A DNA stretch of 64,000 nucleotides. It comes from Sporosarcina sp. HYO08. Lineage in GTDB: Bacteria > Bacillota > Bacilli > Bacillales_A > Planococcaceae. The stretch covers positions 359,118-423,117 of the forward strand of contig NZ_LPUT01000027.1 in the NCBI RefSeq assembly GCF_001563475.1, in the 5' to 3' direction. Below, piece after piece: positions 52,265-60,421 of the stretch. The stretch's first letter is position 1. Each line of letters opens with the position of its first letter. The position numbers were made by a program, and so were the translations under genes. A model generated the notes under the pieces. It was not told the origin of the DNA, searched no databases, and was given only the letters and a program-made list of their open reading frames with translations.

Positions 52265-53296
52265 ATGCGTAGCCGAATAGTTGCATTTTTGTTGGTTGCA
52301 GTGATGGTACTCCTTGCGGCATGTGGCACACCATCGAAAGAAGACGTCATGAAGAAGTTGAGCGGAAAATGGAATGCGAAAGGATATGATTTACAGGCGA
52401 CGATGGAAATTAAGACAGGAGATGAGCCGCGTTTGTATGACGTAACTGTCTGGCATACAAAGCCCGATTTCTATCGCGTACATGTCACGCAGAAAGGTAG
52501 CAAAGATGCACAGATGATCGTTCGCAACGAAGAAGGCGTATTTGTTGTGACACCATCACTTGGCAAAACGTATAAATTCCAAAGCGATTGGCCTGCGCAA
52601 AACAGCCAAGCATACTTCATTGGCGCATTATCTGATGATATTAAAGCGGATAAGAGTGCGACAATGACGGAAAAAGACAAAACGTATATTTTCGAAACAG
52701 CGACAAGAAACAATCATAAAAAAGTACTTCCGACGCAACAAATTCATATTGATAAAAAGACGTTGTTACCTAAACATGTCTCCATTTTAGATGAAACAAA
52801 TGAAGAGAAAATCCGAATTACCTTTAAGAAAGTTACACTTGGAACAGCAAGAAAAGCAGGAGATTACGCAGTGGAAAGAGAAGGAACAAATACAGCGCCG
52901 GATGACAAAGCCCAGGAAAACGACAAGGATGATGGTACAGCCGTAGACGAGGAGAAAACGAGTCTTAAAACTTATTATCCATCATTAGATTGGGAAGGCG
53001 TAACAATGGTGGAGGAAGAAGATGTCGCACTTGAAAATGGCGTTCGATCCTTTATGACATACGGCGGTGAAAAAGATTTCATCATTGTACAGGAACCAGC
53101 AACCCGACCTGACACGATGGTGCAAGTATCGATTGAAGGGGATCCAGTAGATTTAGGTTTCACGGTAGCGGCATTAACAGAAAAATCGATTCGCTGGGAA
53201 AGTGACGGCATATCGTTCTTCGTTGCGTCCGATACGTTATCTAAAGAGGAGCTGATTGAAGTTGCCTCATCGATGGCTCCTGGTGAAATGAAATAA
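52265..53296 (+). CDS. ydcC: LolA-like lipoprotein (YdcC-like)
   Basis: 343 residues. Lipoprotein signal MRSRIVAFLLVAVMVLLAAC gives an acylated cysteine at about residue 20. The mature part resembles the LolA/YdcC outer-membrane-lipoprotein-carrier fold (MKKLSGKWNAKGYDLQATMEI; VWHTKPDFYRVHVTQKG) with an acidic insert (about 205-230). In B. subtilis ydcC lies at the same place between acpS and alr. Function unknown. GAAAGGATGAA precedes the ATG. Confidence 0.8.
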   Translation: MRSRIVAFLLVAVMVLLAACGTPSKEDVMKKLSGKWNAKGYDLQATMEIKTGDEPRLYDVTVWHTKPDFYRVHVTQKGSKDAQMIVRNEEGVFVVTPSLGKTYKFQSDWPAQNSQAYFIGALSDDIKADKSATMTEKDKTYIFETATRNNHKKVLPTQQIHIDKKTLLPKHVSILDETNEEKIRITFKKVTLGTARKAGDYAVEREGTNTAPDDKAQENDKDDGTAVDEEKTSLKTYYPSLDWEGVTMVEEEDVALENGVRSFMTYGGEKDFIIVQEPATRPDTMVQVSIEGDPVDLGFTVAALTEKSIRWESDGISFFVASDTLSKEELIEVASSMAPGEMK

Positions 53297-53383
53297 TAAC
53301 TCAATTGTGAATACTTTGGTTGACTAACAATGGGCGAGAGAATAATAATAGAGATACATCATCACATTTGGAGAGATCATCTT

Positions 53384-54505
53384 ATGAAAAACTTTAGTTA
53401 CTTTCGCCCATCTAAAGCAATTATTCAATTGGAAGCGATTCGCAATAACGTAAGAAATTTGAAAAGCTATTTAGGAAATGAAAAATTCATCATCGCAGTC
53501 GTGAAAGCAGATGGATATGGAAACGGTGCTGTAGAAGTTGCACGAGCGGCGTTTCAAGCGGGTGCACATATGGTGTCGGTCGCAACACCCGATGAGGCAA
53601 TCGAATTGCGGGAGGCAGGAATTGTTGGGGATATTCTCGTTATGGGGCCATCCCCAACAAACTTTGCGCCAACAGCAGCGGAGTTAGATATCATCGTTAC
53701 GGTATCAGGGGCCGAATGGGTGACGTCCGCGATTCAAAACAATGATTCATTTGGAAAACCATTAAAAATTCATGTAAAAATTGATAGCGGAATGGGTAGA
53801 ATTGGATTACGTGAAACTGTTTCGCTTCATGCACTGATTGAAGTGATCAATCATTCTAAAGACATTGTATTGGACGGGATTTTTACACATTTTGCACGTG
53901 CAGATGAAGAGGACGCCAACTGGACAGAGGAACAATTTAAGAAATTCATGGAAATCGTACAGTCTTTACCCGAAAAACCTCGGCTTGTCCATGCAGCGAA
54001 TAGCGCGGCAACACTTCTTTACCCACATATTTCACTGGACGCGGTACGCTTTGGCATAAGCTTATATGGGATAGCGCCTTCACGGTATGTAGAAGAAAAG
54101 CTGCCATTTCCACTTGAAAGATCGATGACGCTAGAAAGTGAATTGGCATTTGTCAAATTATTGCCTGCTGGTGAACCGATTAGCTATGGCGGCACATACA
54201 AAACGTCCGAAGATGAGTGGATCGGAACGATACCTATCGGATATGCAGATGGGCTAAGCCGTGGTCTTCGTGGTCAGGAAGTGTTAATCGGTGGAAAAAG
54301 GGTACCGATCGTAGGGACGATTGCGATGGATCAATGCATGGTTAAGCTTCCGCATGAGATGCCGGTCGGTGAAAGAGTTGTACTGATCGGACGCCAAGGT
54401 GATGAAGAAATTACAATGGAAGAATGGGCAGACCGACTCGGTACGATTCCATATGAAATTACCGTTTCTATTTCGAAGCGGGTGCCAAGAATTTATGAGG
54501 ACTAA
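53384..54505 (+). CDS. alr: Alanine racemase
   Basis: 373-residue PLP enzyme that makes D-alanine for the cell wall. The PLP lysine is Lys41 in VVKADGYGNG; the catalytic tyrosine lies in GEPISYGGTYKT. The ATG at 53384 with GGAGAG upstream gives the normal length; an upstream ATG at 53330 would add 18 residues of unrelated sequence. As in B. subtilis, the MazEF-type pair follows. Confidence 0.95.
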   Translation: MKNFSYFRPSKAIIQLEAIRNNVRNLKSYLGNEKFIIAVVKADGYGNGAVEVARAAFQAGAHMVSVATPDEAIELREAGIVGDILVMGPSPTNFAPTAAELDIIVTVSGAEWVTSAIQNNDSFGKPLKIHVKIDSGMGRIGLRETVSLHALIEVINHSKDIVLDGIFTHFARADEEDANWTEEQFKKFMEIVQSLPEKPRLVHAANSAATLLYPHISLDAVRFGISLYGIAPSRYVEEKLPFPLERSMTLESELAFVKLLPAGEPISYGGTYKTSEDEWIGTIPIGYADGLSRGLRGQEVLIGGKRVPIVGTIAMDQCMVKLPHEMPVGERVVLIGRQGDEEITMEEWADRLGTIPYEITVSISKRVPRIYED

Positions 54506-54662
54506 GAGAGACAGTACAACCAACATTCGTACTTTCGACAAAAAACAAGCTAAAATGTAGTTTCCTGTCAGTAAAATACCTACTATGTCTTCTCATTGCA
54601 ACAGTTCAATGGTAAGATGGACTTGTATTAATCAATAGGGAACGGGCTTGTCGGAGGTGCTA

Positions 54663-54947
54663 ATGTTGCGCATGAATAAAAACATAAAAGAAGTAATCGT
54701 AAAAATTCCGAAACGGATGCTGAATGAAAATGAACATACGGTCGTCCATCAGGAGCGGGAGCGCGGTGATTTCGTTTATATTTCGACAAAAAGATATGTA
54801 ACCGACTACGAATCGCATACAATACGGGAAGCGATGATGAAAGGTTATATTGAAATGTCGCAAATTAATCTGAAAATTGCTTCGGAATGCTTACATGTGG
54901 AATATGAAGCCCAGCATACGGTGGAACGTCTCGTAAGCGGAGGATGA
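54663..54947 (+). CDS. ndoAI: Antitoxin EndoAI (MazE-type)
   Basis: 94-residue ribbon-helix-helix antitoxin. The N-terminal [18 protein letters not shown] dimerises and binds DNA; the C-terminal part wraps and blocks EndoA. GGAGG lies five bases before ATG 54663; ATG 54672 is an alternative. Four bases separate it from the toxin gene, and the pair is probably autoregulated. Confidence 0.88.
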   Translation: MLRMNKNIKEVIVKIPKRMLNENEHTVVHQERERGDFVYISTKRYVTDYESHTIREAMMKGYIEMSQINLKIASECLHVEYEAQHTVERLVSGG

Positions 54948-54951
54948 AAAT

Positions 54952-55302
54952 TTGGCAATCAAACGTGGGGACGTATTTTTTGCAGATCTGTCGCCAGTTA
55001 TAGGTTCCGAACAGGGAGGCACGAGACCGGTACTTGTTATACAGAACGATATCGGTAATCGATTTAGCCCGACAGTGATTGTAGCGGCAATAACCGCACA
55101 AATTCAAAAAGCAAAACTGCCAACACATGTTGAAATTGATGCGGCACGATATGGTTTCGAGCGGGACTCAGTGATCCTGCTCGAACAAGTCCGCACGATC
55201 GACAAGTCACGGCTTACAGATAAGATTACACACCTAGACGAAGCATTAATGGAAAAAGTAGACGAAGCATTAGAAGTAAGCTTCGGTCTTATCAAATTTT
55301 AA
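54952..55302 (+). CDS. ndoA: mRNA interferase EndoA (MazF)
   Basis: 116-residue toxin almost identical in outline to B. subtilis EndoA, which cuts RNA at UACAU. Opening [30 protein letters not shown] and [10 protein letters not shown] are strongly conserved. TTG start after GGAGGATG. Followed by a terminator, so it is not obligatorily co-transcribed with the sigma-B operon. Confidence 0.95.
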   Translation: MAIKRGDVFFADLSPVIGSEQGGTRPVLVIQNDIGNRFSPTVIVAAITAQIQKAKLPTHVEIDAARYGFERDSVILLEQVRTIDKSRLTDKITHLDEALMEKVDEALEVSFGLIKF

Positions 55303-55320
55303 AGCATACATATAATAAAG

Positions 55321-55351
55321 GCGCCATGAATCCATTTCGTGGTGCTTTTTT
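55321..55351 (+). terminator. Terminator after ndoA
   Basis: GCGCCATGAA pairs with TTCGTGGTGC (one G-U, one mismatch) and six T follow. Confidence 0.75.
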
Positions 55352-55503
55352 GTATGCATTTTGTCATTTTTAAAACTGTTCAATTCATTAGTTAAAGGCC
55401 ATATTTCGAATTATTATGACAAAAAAGCGTGTATTAGACTGTTATTTTCGATACAATAAATGCACAGTGACTTTTCCAATATCGAAGGAGGTCTTTTACA
55501 GCT

Positions 55504-56334
55504 ATGAATAAGCAAATGGTTAAAGGTATTAACCAAAATGTGGATGAAATTATTGGACGCTGGCAATTGAGCATGAGAGAGGAACAGGATGAACGTTTTT
55601 TTCAATTCATGCCTTCTGATCTGGTTGATAAAACGAGTAGAGTGTTTGCAGAACTCATGACCTCGAATATTGCAGAAAGCGATGTCGTCAATCGCGAAAA
55701 GCTTAATGAATTTACCGAAAGAGTCGTTCGCTTCGGTTGGTCGATTAAATTTGTCAACAAAGCAATTGATAATTTTTCGGATATTGTCTTCCAGATCCTT
55801 GAAGCTAAAGAAATTATTACGAACGACAATCTTCGCGCTTATCTAGATATTTATACAAACTGGATCCCCCCTTTGCGTGAAAGTATTATAGAGGCCTATT
55901 CTACGGAGTATGAACGAACGATCGATTTGCAGAAAATTGCCCTTCAGGAACTTTCGGCTTCTTTGATCCCTGTTTTCGATAAAATATCTGTCATGCCGCT
56001 TGTTGGGACGATTGACACGGAGCGAGCAAAGCTCATTATGGAGAATTTACTGGAAGGTGTTGTGAAGCAGCAGGCGGAAGTCGTGCTTCTAGATATAACA
56101 GGTGTTCCAGTGGTCGATACAATGGTTGCACATCATATTATACAGGCCGCGGACGCAGTTCGGCTGATCGGTGCGAAATGTATGCTTGTAGGTATTCGTC
56201 CGGAAATTGCCCAAACGATTGTAACATTAGGTATTCATTTACACGAGTTTACGACCACCAGCACATTGCAACGTGGCATGCAAGAAGCCTTAATGCTGAC
56301 GAACCGCAAGATCGTGGAGGTTGATAAAGAATGA
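55504..56334 (+). CDS. rsbRA: Stressosome co-antagonist RsbRA
   Basis: 276 residues: N-terminal non-heme globin-like sensor (about 1-140) and C-terminal STAS domain. Phosphorylatable threonines in [16 protein letters not shown] and [16 protein letters not shown] match the two sites of B. subtilis RsbRA. With RsbS it builds the stressosome that captures RsbT. GGAGGTC site precedes the ATG. First gene of the eight-gene sigB operon. Confidence 0.93.
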   Translation: MNKQMVKGINQNVDEIIGRWQLSMREEQDERFFQFMPSDLVDKTSRVFAELMTSNIAESDVVNREKLNEFTERVVRFGWSIKFVNKAIDNFSDIVFQILEAKEIITNDNLRAYLDIYTNWIPPLRESIIEAYSTEYERTIDLQKIALQELSASLIPVFDKISVMPLVGTIDTERAKLIMENLLEGVVKQQAEVVLLDITGVPVVDTMVAHHIIQAADAVRLIGAKCMLVGIRPEIAQTIVTLGIHLHEFTTTSTLQRGMQEALMLTNRKIVEVDKE

Positions 56335-56693
56335 ATGCTAGAATCCCAATTTTGAAACTCGGCGACACGTTAATTGTTTCGATTCAATGGGAACTGGACG
56401 ATCAGACGGCTTTGCAATTTCAAGAGGATTTGCTGGCGAAAATGCACGAGACCGCTACAAGAGGTGTTGTGATCGACTTAACATCGATCGACCTCATCGA
56501 CTCCTTCATTGCGAAAGTATTGGGAGATGTTATCAGCATGACCGGGTTAATGGGCGCTAAAGTTGTCATTACCGGCATACAGCCCGCCGTCGCAATTACA
56601 CTTATTGAGCTTGGTATTCGCCTAGGAAATGTATTGACAGCGCTTGACTTAGAAAATGGGTTAGACAAACTTCGTAAAGAATTGGAGGTCTGA
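56331..56693 (+). CDS. rsbS: Stressosome STAS protein RsbS
   Basis: 120-residue single STAS domain. The phosphorylated serine is Ser58 in [14 protein letters not shown]. Scaffolds the stressosome with RsbRA; phosphorylation by RsbT releases RsbT. ATG overlaps the rsbRA stop (ATGA). Confidence 0.95.
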   Translation: MNARIPILKLGDTLIVSIQWELDDQTALQFQEDLLAKMHETATRGVVIDLTSIDLIDSFIAKVLGDVISMTGLMGAKVVITGIQPAVAITLIELGIRLGNVLTALDLENGLDKLRKELEV

Positions 56694-56695
56694 TC

Positions 56696-57097
56696 ATGGA
56701 ACACCGGTCATCTGTAGATATCTATACGGAATGGGATATTGTGGCAGCTCGGCAGCTTGGCCGGAACGAAGCGAAGAAATCTGGCTTCGGAACGGTCGAT
56801 CAGGCCCGAATTACGACTGCTATTAGTGAGTTAGCCCGCAATATTTATTTGTATGCAGAGGAAGGGAAAATTGAAATTACGAATGTCATCGAAGATGGCT
56901 TAATTGGCATTCGAATCATCGCGACCGACAGTGGACCTGGAATCCCCGATGTCCGCCGAGTCATGGAAGATGGGTTTTCGACTTCAGGCGGCCTTGGTGC
57001 GGGAATACCAGGTGTTAAAAGGTTAATGGATGAATTTAAAATAGAAACAGAGCTAGGCGTGGGAACGCTAGTGACTGCAATAAAATGGCTCCGATAA
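56696..57097 (+). CDS. rsbT: Stressosome serine/threonine kinase RsbT
   Basis: 133-residue GHKL kinase: N box ISELARNIYLYAEEG, G1 DSGPGIPD, G2 GGLGAGIPGVKRLMDEF. Phosphorylates RsbS and RsbRA and, once freed, activates the RsbU phosphatase. Starts two bases after the rsbS stop with GGAGGT. Confidence 0.95.
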   Translation: MEHRSSVDIYTEWDIVAARQLGRNEAKKSGFGTVDQARITTAISELARNIYLYAEEGKIEITNVIEDGLIGIRIIATDSGPGIPDVRRVMEDGFSTSGGLGAGIPGVKRLMDEFKIETELGVGTLVTAIKWLR

Positions 57098-57108
57098 GGG
57101 GGTGTTGA

Positions 57109-58113
57109 ATGATGCCTCAGGAAGTTGGTAAAAAATATAAAGAATTATTACGCCAGTATATAGATCGTCAGAATGAAAAAGATTTATATTTTGGTCAACA
57201 ATTTATTCGAAAATTCATTGAAAAGAATATTCCTCCTGAAGACGTCATTAGTATCCATAAAACCGCATTAATGGAATCGGTGCCAGACATGCCTGATTCA
57301 CTTAATCATTCATTTGATTTTTTGATCGAAATGATGATTCATTATGGACTTGCACTGCGTGAGCACCAAAGTCTCATTCGAAAACAAGAAGAACTTCAAA
57401 TGGAAATGAATGTGGCGTTGAAAGTCCAAGACACACTATTGAAAACAGAAGTACCGTCAGTTGAAGGACTTGATATTGGCTTAGTTACAGAGTCGGCCAA
57501 ACAAATGAGCGGGGATTATGTCTACTTTCTCTGTGATGGTAATGACAAGATAGGGGTAGCAGTTGCTGATGTCATGGGGAAAGGGATCCCTGCTGCTCTA
57601 TGCATGACAATGGTTAAATTTGGTTTGGACAGTTTGCAGAACGATAACACAAGTCCGCAAAATGCGCTTGCAGCCGTTAACCGGATCGTTGAAAAAAGTG
57701 TAGATGATTCAATGTTCATTTCCATGTTTTACGGAAAATACAATATGCAGGACTTCTCCTTCTCTTATTCGTCGGCTGGTCACGAGCCGGCTCTTTTGTA
57801 TAAATCCTCCGAAAATATATTTAAAGAACTAGGAGCAAAAGGGCTTCTATTAGGTGTACTTCCAGATTTTAAGTATGAAGAACGAACTGTCCAATTGGAA
57901 AAAGGTGATTTTTTAGTCATTATGACGGACGGAGTAACAGAAGCTCGAACGGAAACAGATTTTATCGATGAGGCGTATATTCAGGATCTTCTTGAAAAGG
58001 CTAAAGGAGAATGTGCCCAAACAATTGCCGAAAAAATATATGAAGAACTTGCTAGTATCCAAAATTATCGTCTCCATGATGATTTTACAATTGTCGTATT
58101 AAAAAGAGATTAG
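57109..58113 (+). CDS. rsbU: RsbU, PP2C-type phosphatase
   Basis: 334 residues: N-terminal helical domain (about 1-85) that binds RsbT, a linker helix, and a PPM phosphatase domain (SGDYVYFLCDG, VADVMGKGIPAALCMTM, MTDGVTEAR). It dephosphorylates RsbV and so switches on sigma-B after environmental stress. AAGGGGGTG precedes the two ATG codons (57109 and 57112). Confidence 0.95.
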   Translation: MMPQEVGKKYKELLRQYIDRQNEKDLYFGQQFIRKFIEKNIPPEDVISIHKTALMESVPDMPDSLNHSFDFLIEMMIHYGLALREHQSLIRKQEELQMEMNVALKVQDTLLKTEVPSVEGLDIGLVTESAKQMSGDYVYFLCDGNDKIGVAVADVMGKGIPAALCMTMVKFGLDSLQNDNTSPQNALAAVNRIVEKSVDDSMFISMFYGKYNMQDFSFSYSSAGHEPALLYKSSENIFKELGAKGLLLGVLPDFKYEERTVQLEKGDFLVIMTDGVTEARTETDFIDEAYIQDLLEKAKGECAQTIAEKIYEELASIQNYRLHDDFTIVVLKRD

Positions 58114-58138
58114 GTTTAATTTTTAGTGAAACGGGTAA
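58114..58138 (+). promoter_or_regulatory. Internal sigma-B promoter before rsbV
   Basis: GTTTAA (58114-58119), 13-base spacer, GGGTAA (58133-58138), a near-consensus sigma-B promoter in the 91-base rsbU-rsbV gap. It matches the known autocatalytic promoter of B. subtilis rsbV. Confidence 0.88.
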
Positions 58139-58204
58139 CCAAATGACTAATCTGGTTTTTATGTAAAATGGGATGTAAAAAAAGAGAAAATTTGGGGTGT
58201 TACT

Positions 58205-58549
58205 ATGAATTTACAAGTTCAATTAGTGGAAGAAGAGAATAGTGTTCAGCATTTTAAAATTATAGGTGAGATTGATGTATATACAGCACCGAAGCTAAAA
58301 GAGCATCTTGCGGCGGTGGAAAAAGCAGTTGGTATGCAAGCGGAACTTGACTTGTCTGAAGTTGCATATATGGATAGTACTGGACTAGGTGTATTTGTCG
58401 GCTTTTACAAGGCTGTGCATGCAACTGGCGGGCACGTCAAAATTACAGGGTTAAATGCAAGACTTCAAAGGCTTTTTAACATTACTGGGCTCGGCAGCAT
58501 TATGGATATTGTGACAGAAGAAGGTGAAGACAAAGATGCAACCGTATGA
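58205..58549 (+). CDS. rsbV: Anti-anti-sigma factor RsbV
   Basis: 114-residue STAS protein with the phosphorylatable Ser58 in VAYMDSTGLGVFVG. Unphosphorylated it binds RsbW and frees sigma-B. GGGGTGT precedes the ATG. It overlaps rsbW by 14 bases from the ATG at 58536. Confidence 0.95.
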   Translation: MNLQVQLVEEENSVQHFKIIGEIDVYTAPKLKEHLAAVEKAVGMQAELDLSEVAYMDSTGLGVFVGFYKAVHATGGHVKITGLNARLQRLFNITGLGSIMDIVTEEGEDKDATV

Positions 58550-59009
58550 TTATGTAGAAATAAGAGTGCCAGCTAAGGCGCAATATGTCGGTGTTGCTCG
58601 ACTTACAATCACTGGACTTTCAACCCGTGTTGGATTTACATACGACGAAATTGAGGATTTGAAAATAGCGACAAGCGAAGCGATGACGAATGCAATTCAA
58701 CACGCCTATAATGAAAATGAAGATGGAGAAGTTGTCGTCGGATGTGCATTGTTTGATGATAAACTGGAAATTATGGTTGCGGATCACGGGAAAAGTTTTA
58801 ATTATGAAGAAACAAAAAAAAGTGTGGGTCCATATAACGATAAAGAGGAAGTTCAGTTTCTTCGAGAGGGTGGTCTTGGACTGTACTTAATGGAAACGCT
58901 TATGGATGATGTGAAAATCCATAGGGGGGAGGGCGTTACGGTATTTATGACCAAATATCTCGATGGAGAGCGGGGCGATACAGTTGAAGAACGAACCGTA
59001 TCCTCGTGA
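58536..59009 (+). CDS. rsbW: Anti-sigma-B factor and kinase RsbW
   Basis: 157-residue GHKL kinase: N box EAMTNAIQHAYNEN, G1 VADHGKSF and G2 GGLGLYLMETLMDDV. Binds sigma-B or phosphorylates RsbV. ATG 58536 follows GAAGGTG; a GTG at 58524 would add four residues. The start of sigB lies inside its 3' end. Confidence 0.95.
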   Translation: MQPYDYVEIRVPAKAQYVGVARLTITGLSTRVGFTYDEIEDLKIATSEAMTNAIQHAYNENEDGEVVVGCALFDDKLEIMVADHGKSFNYEETKKSVGPYNDKEEVQFLREGGLGLYLMETLMDDVKIHRGEGVTVFMTKYLDGERGDTVEERTVSS

Positions 59010-59769
59010 ATTAGGTACAAAAGAGCAAGTGATGCAATGGATTCAGCAGTATCAGGAAACAAATGACGATGAAGCTTTGACGAATCTTGTTTTACATTAT
59101 GAGCGACTTGTGCATTCTATCGCCAGAAAATACTCCAACGGAAAACCTTATCACGAAGACCTTGCGCAAGTCGGAATGCTTGGACTGCTTGGGGCGATAC
59201 GTCGCTACGATTCTGAATTTGGACGAAGTTTTGAGGCTTATGCTGTACCGACAATTATAGGTGAGATTAAACGCTTTTTACGAGACAAAACGTGGGCAGT
59301 GCATGTGCCTCGTCGAATTAAAGAGCTAGGACCGAAAATTAAGTCAGCAGTGGAAACTTTGACAGTTGAAAACCAAAGATCCCCGTTAGTACAAGAAATT
59401 GCAGATTACTTAGAAGTTGACGAGGAATCCGTTTTGGAAGCAATGGAAATTGGGAGAAGCTACCAAGCTTTGTCGATGGATCATACGCTCGAAGCCGATT
59501 CAGAAGGCGGTGAAGTCACTTTGTTCGATATTATTGGTGTATCCGATGAAGGTTTTGAAAAAACGGATCAGCGGCTATTGGTGACAGATGCGTTAACTAT
59601 TTTATCGGAGCGGGAAAAACAAATTATCCAGTATACATATATTGATCAATTGAGCCAGAAAGAGACTGGGGATTTGCTTGGTATTTCCCAAATGCACGTT
59701 TCTAGATTGCAACGTAAAGCCATAAAAAAACTTCAAGAGGCAATTTTAGCCGCAGGCGGTGCAACGTAG
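58984..59769 (+). CDS. sigB: RNA polymerase sigma factor SigB
   Basis: 261-residue group 3 sigma factor of the general stress response. Region 2: YHEDLAQVGMLGLLGAIRRYD and FEAYAVPTIIGEIKRFLRDKTWAVHVPRRIKELGP; region 4: LSQKETGDLLGISQMHVSRLQRKAIKKL. TTG 58984 makes the N-terminus align with B. subtilis SigB; ATG 58963 would add seven residues and has no site. Overlaps rsbW by 26 bases. Confidence 0.95.
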   Translation: MKNEPYPRELGTKEQVMQWIQQYQETNDDEALTNLVLHYERLVHSIARKYSNGKPYHEDLAQVGMLGLLGAIRRYDSEFGRSFEAYAVPTIIGEIKRFLRDKTWAVHVPRRIKELGPKIKSAVETLTVENQRSPLVQEIADYLEVDEESVLEAMEIGRSYQALSMDHTLEADSEGGEVTLFDIIGVSDEGFEKTDQRLLVTDALTILSEREKQIIQYTYIDQLSQKETGDLLGISQMHVSRLQRKAIKKLQEAILAAGGAT

Positions 59770-60365
59770 TGGACGCCTTAACAAATGATTTTGTCGAAGT
59801 GTATGTCCACCAAGAAGCTAAAAAAGGAAACCAAATATCGGGGGATATGTACTATCTTCATGCCGCGGATGATTATTTTATTTGCGCAATCGCTGATGGA
59901 CTAGGAAACGGACCTATCGCGCGCCTTTCTGCGGAAGTCATTCCCAAAATGCTCGAACGGCACCATCATGAAACGGTAGATGAACTTCTGCTACGCTGCA
60001 ACGAGCAAATGAGCGGGAAGCGAGGGGCAGCAGTTGCGATCGTTAAAATGTATTATCAGGAAAAAAAGGTCGAATACAGCTGTGTCGGAAATGTCCGATT
60101 TTATATGATGCAACAACAAGGCACGATGGTTTATCCGCTACCGGTCATGGGTTACTTAAGCGGAAGAAAGCAAAATTTAAAAAAACAGACATTTAACTAC
60201 TCGGAAGGCAGCCGTTTTGTCCTCCATTCGGACGGCGTCGCCTTAAAAAGTCCGAAAGCCGCCTTCATGCAAACTGCAAGTACGTATGAGTTGTTTGAAA
60301 ATGTTAGGCGCTCCGCAAAGCAAGATGATGATTCAACGTTTATCGTAGGTAGCCTACTTCAATAA
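59769..60365 (+). CDS. rsbX: Negative regulator phosphatase RsbX
   Basis: 198-residue PPM phosphatase with AIADGLGNGPIARLSAEVIPKML and FVLHSDGVALKSP. Removes phosphate from RsbS and RsbR, resetting the stressosome. GTG start shares one base with the sigB stop (TAGTG). Its stop lies within the operon terminator. Confidence 0.92.
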   Translation: MDALTNDFVEVYVHQEAKKGNQISGDMYYLHAADDYFICAIADGLGNGPIARLSAEVIPKMLERHHHETVDELLLRCNEQMSGKRGAAVAIVKMYYQEKKVEYSCVGNVRFYMMQQQGTMVYPLPVMGYLSGRKQNLKKQTFNYSEGSRFVLHSDGVALKSPKAAFMQTASTYELFENVRRSAKQDDDSTFIVGSLLQ

Positions 60366-60383
60366 TGGGAAGTAGGTTTTTTT
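60353..60383 (+). terminator. Terminator of the sigB operon
   Basis: CCTACTTC pairs perfectly with GAAGTAGG, followed by seven T; contains the rsbX stop codon. Confidence 0.92.
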
Positions 60384-60421
60384 CATGCTAAAATATGTCT
60401 AAGGAAAAAGGGGTGACCATT

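Noticed and set aside
52265..53296. LolA carrier as the function of the lipoprotein before alr.
   Set aside because: LolA works between two membranes in Gram-negative cells; only the fold is shared here, so the function is left open.
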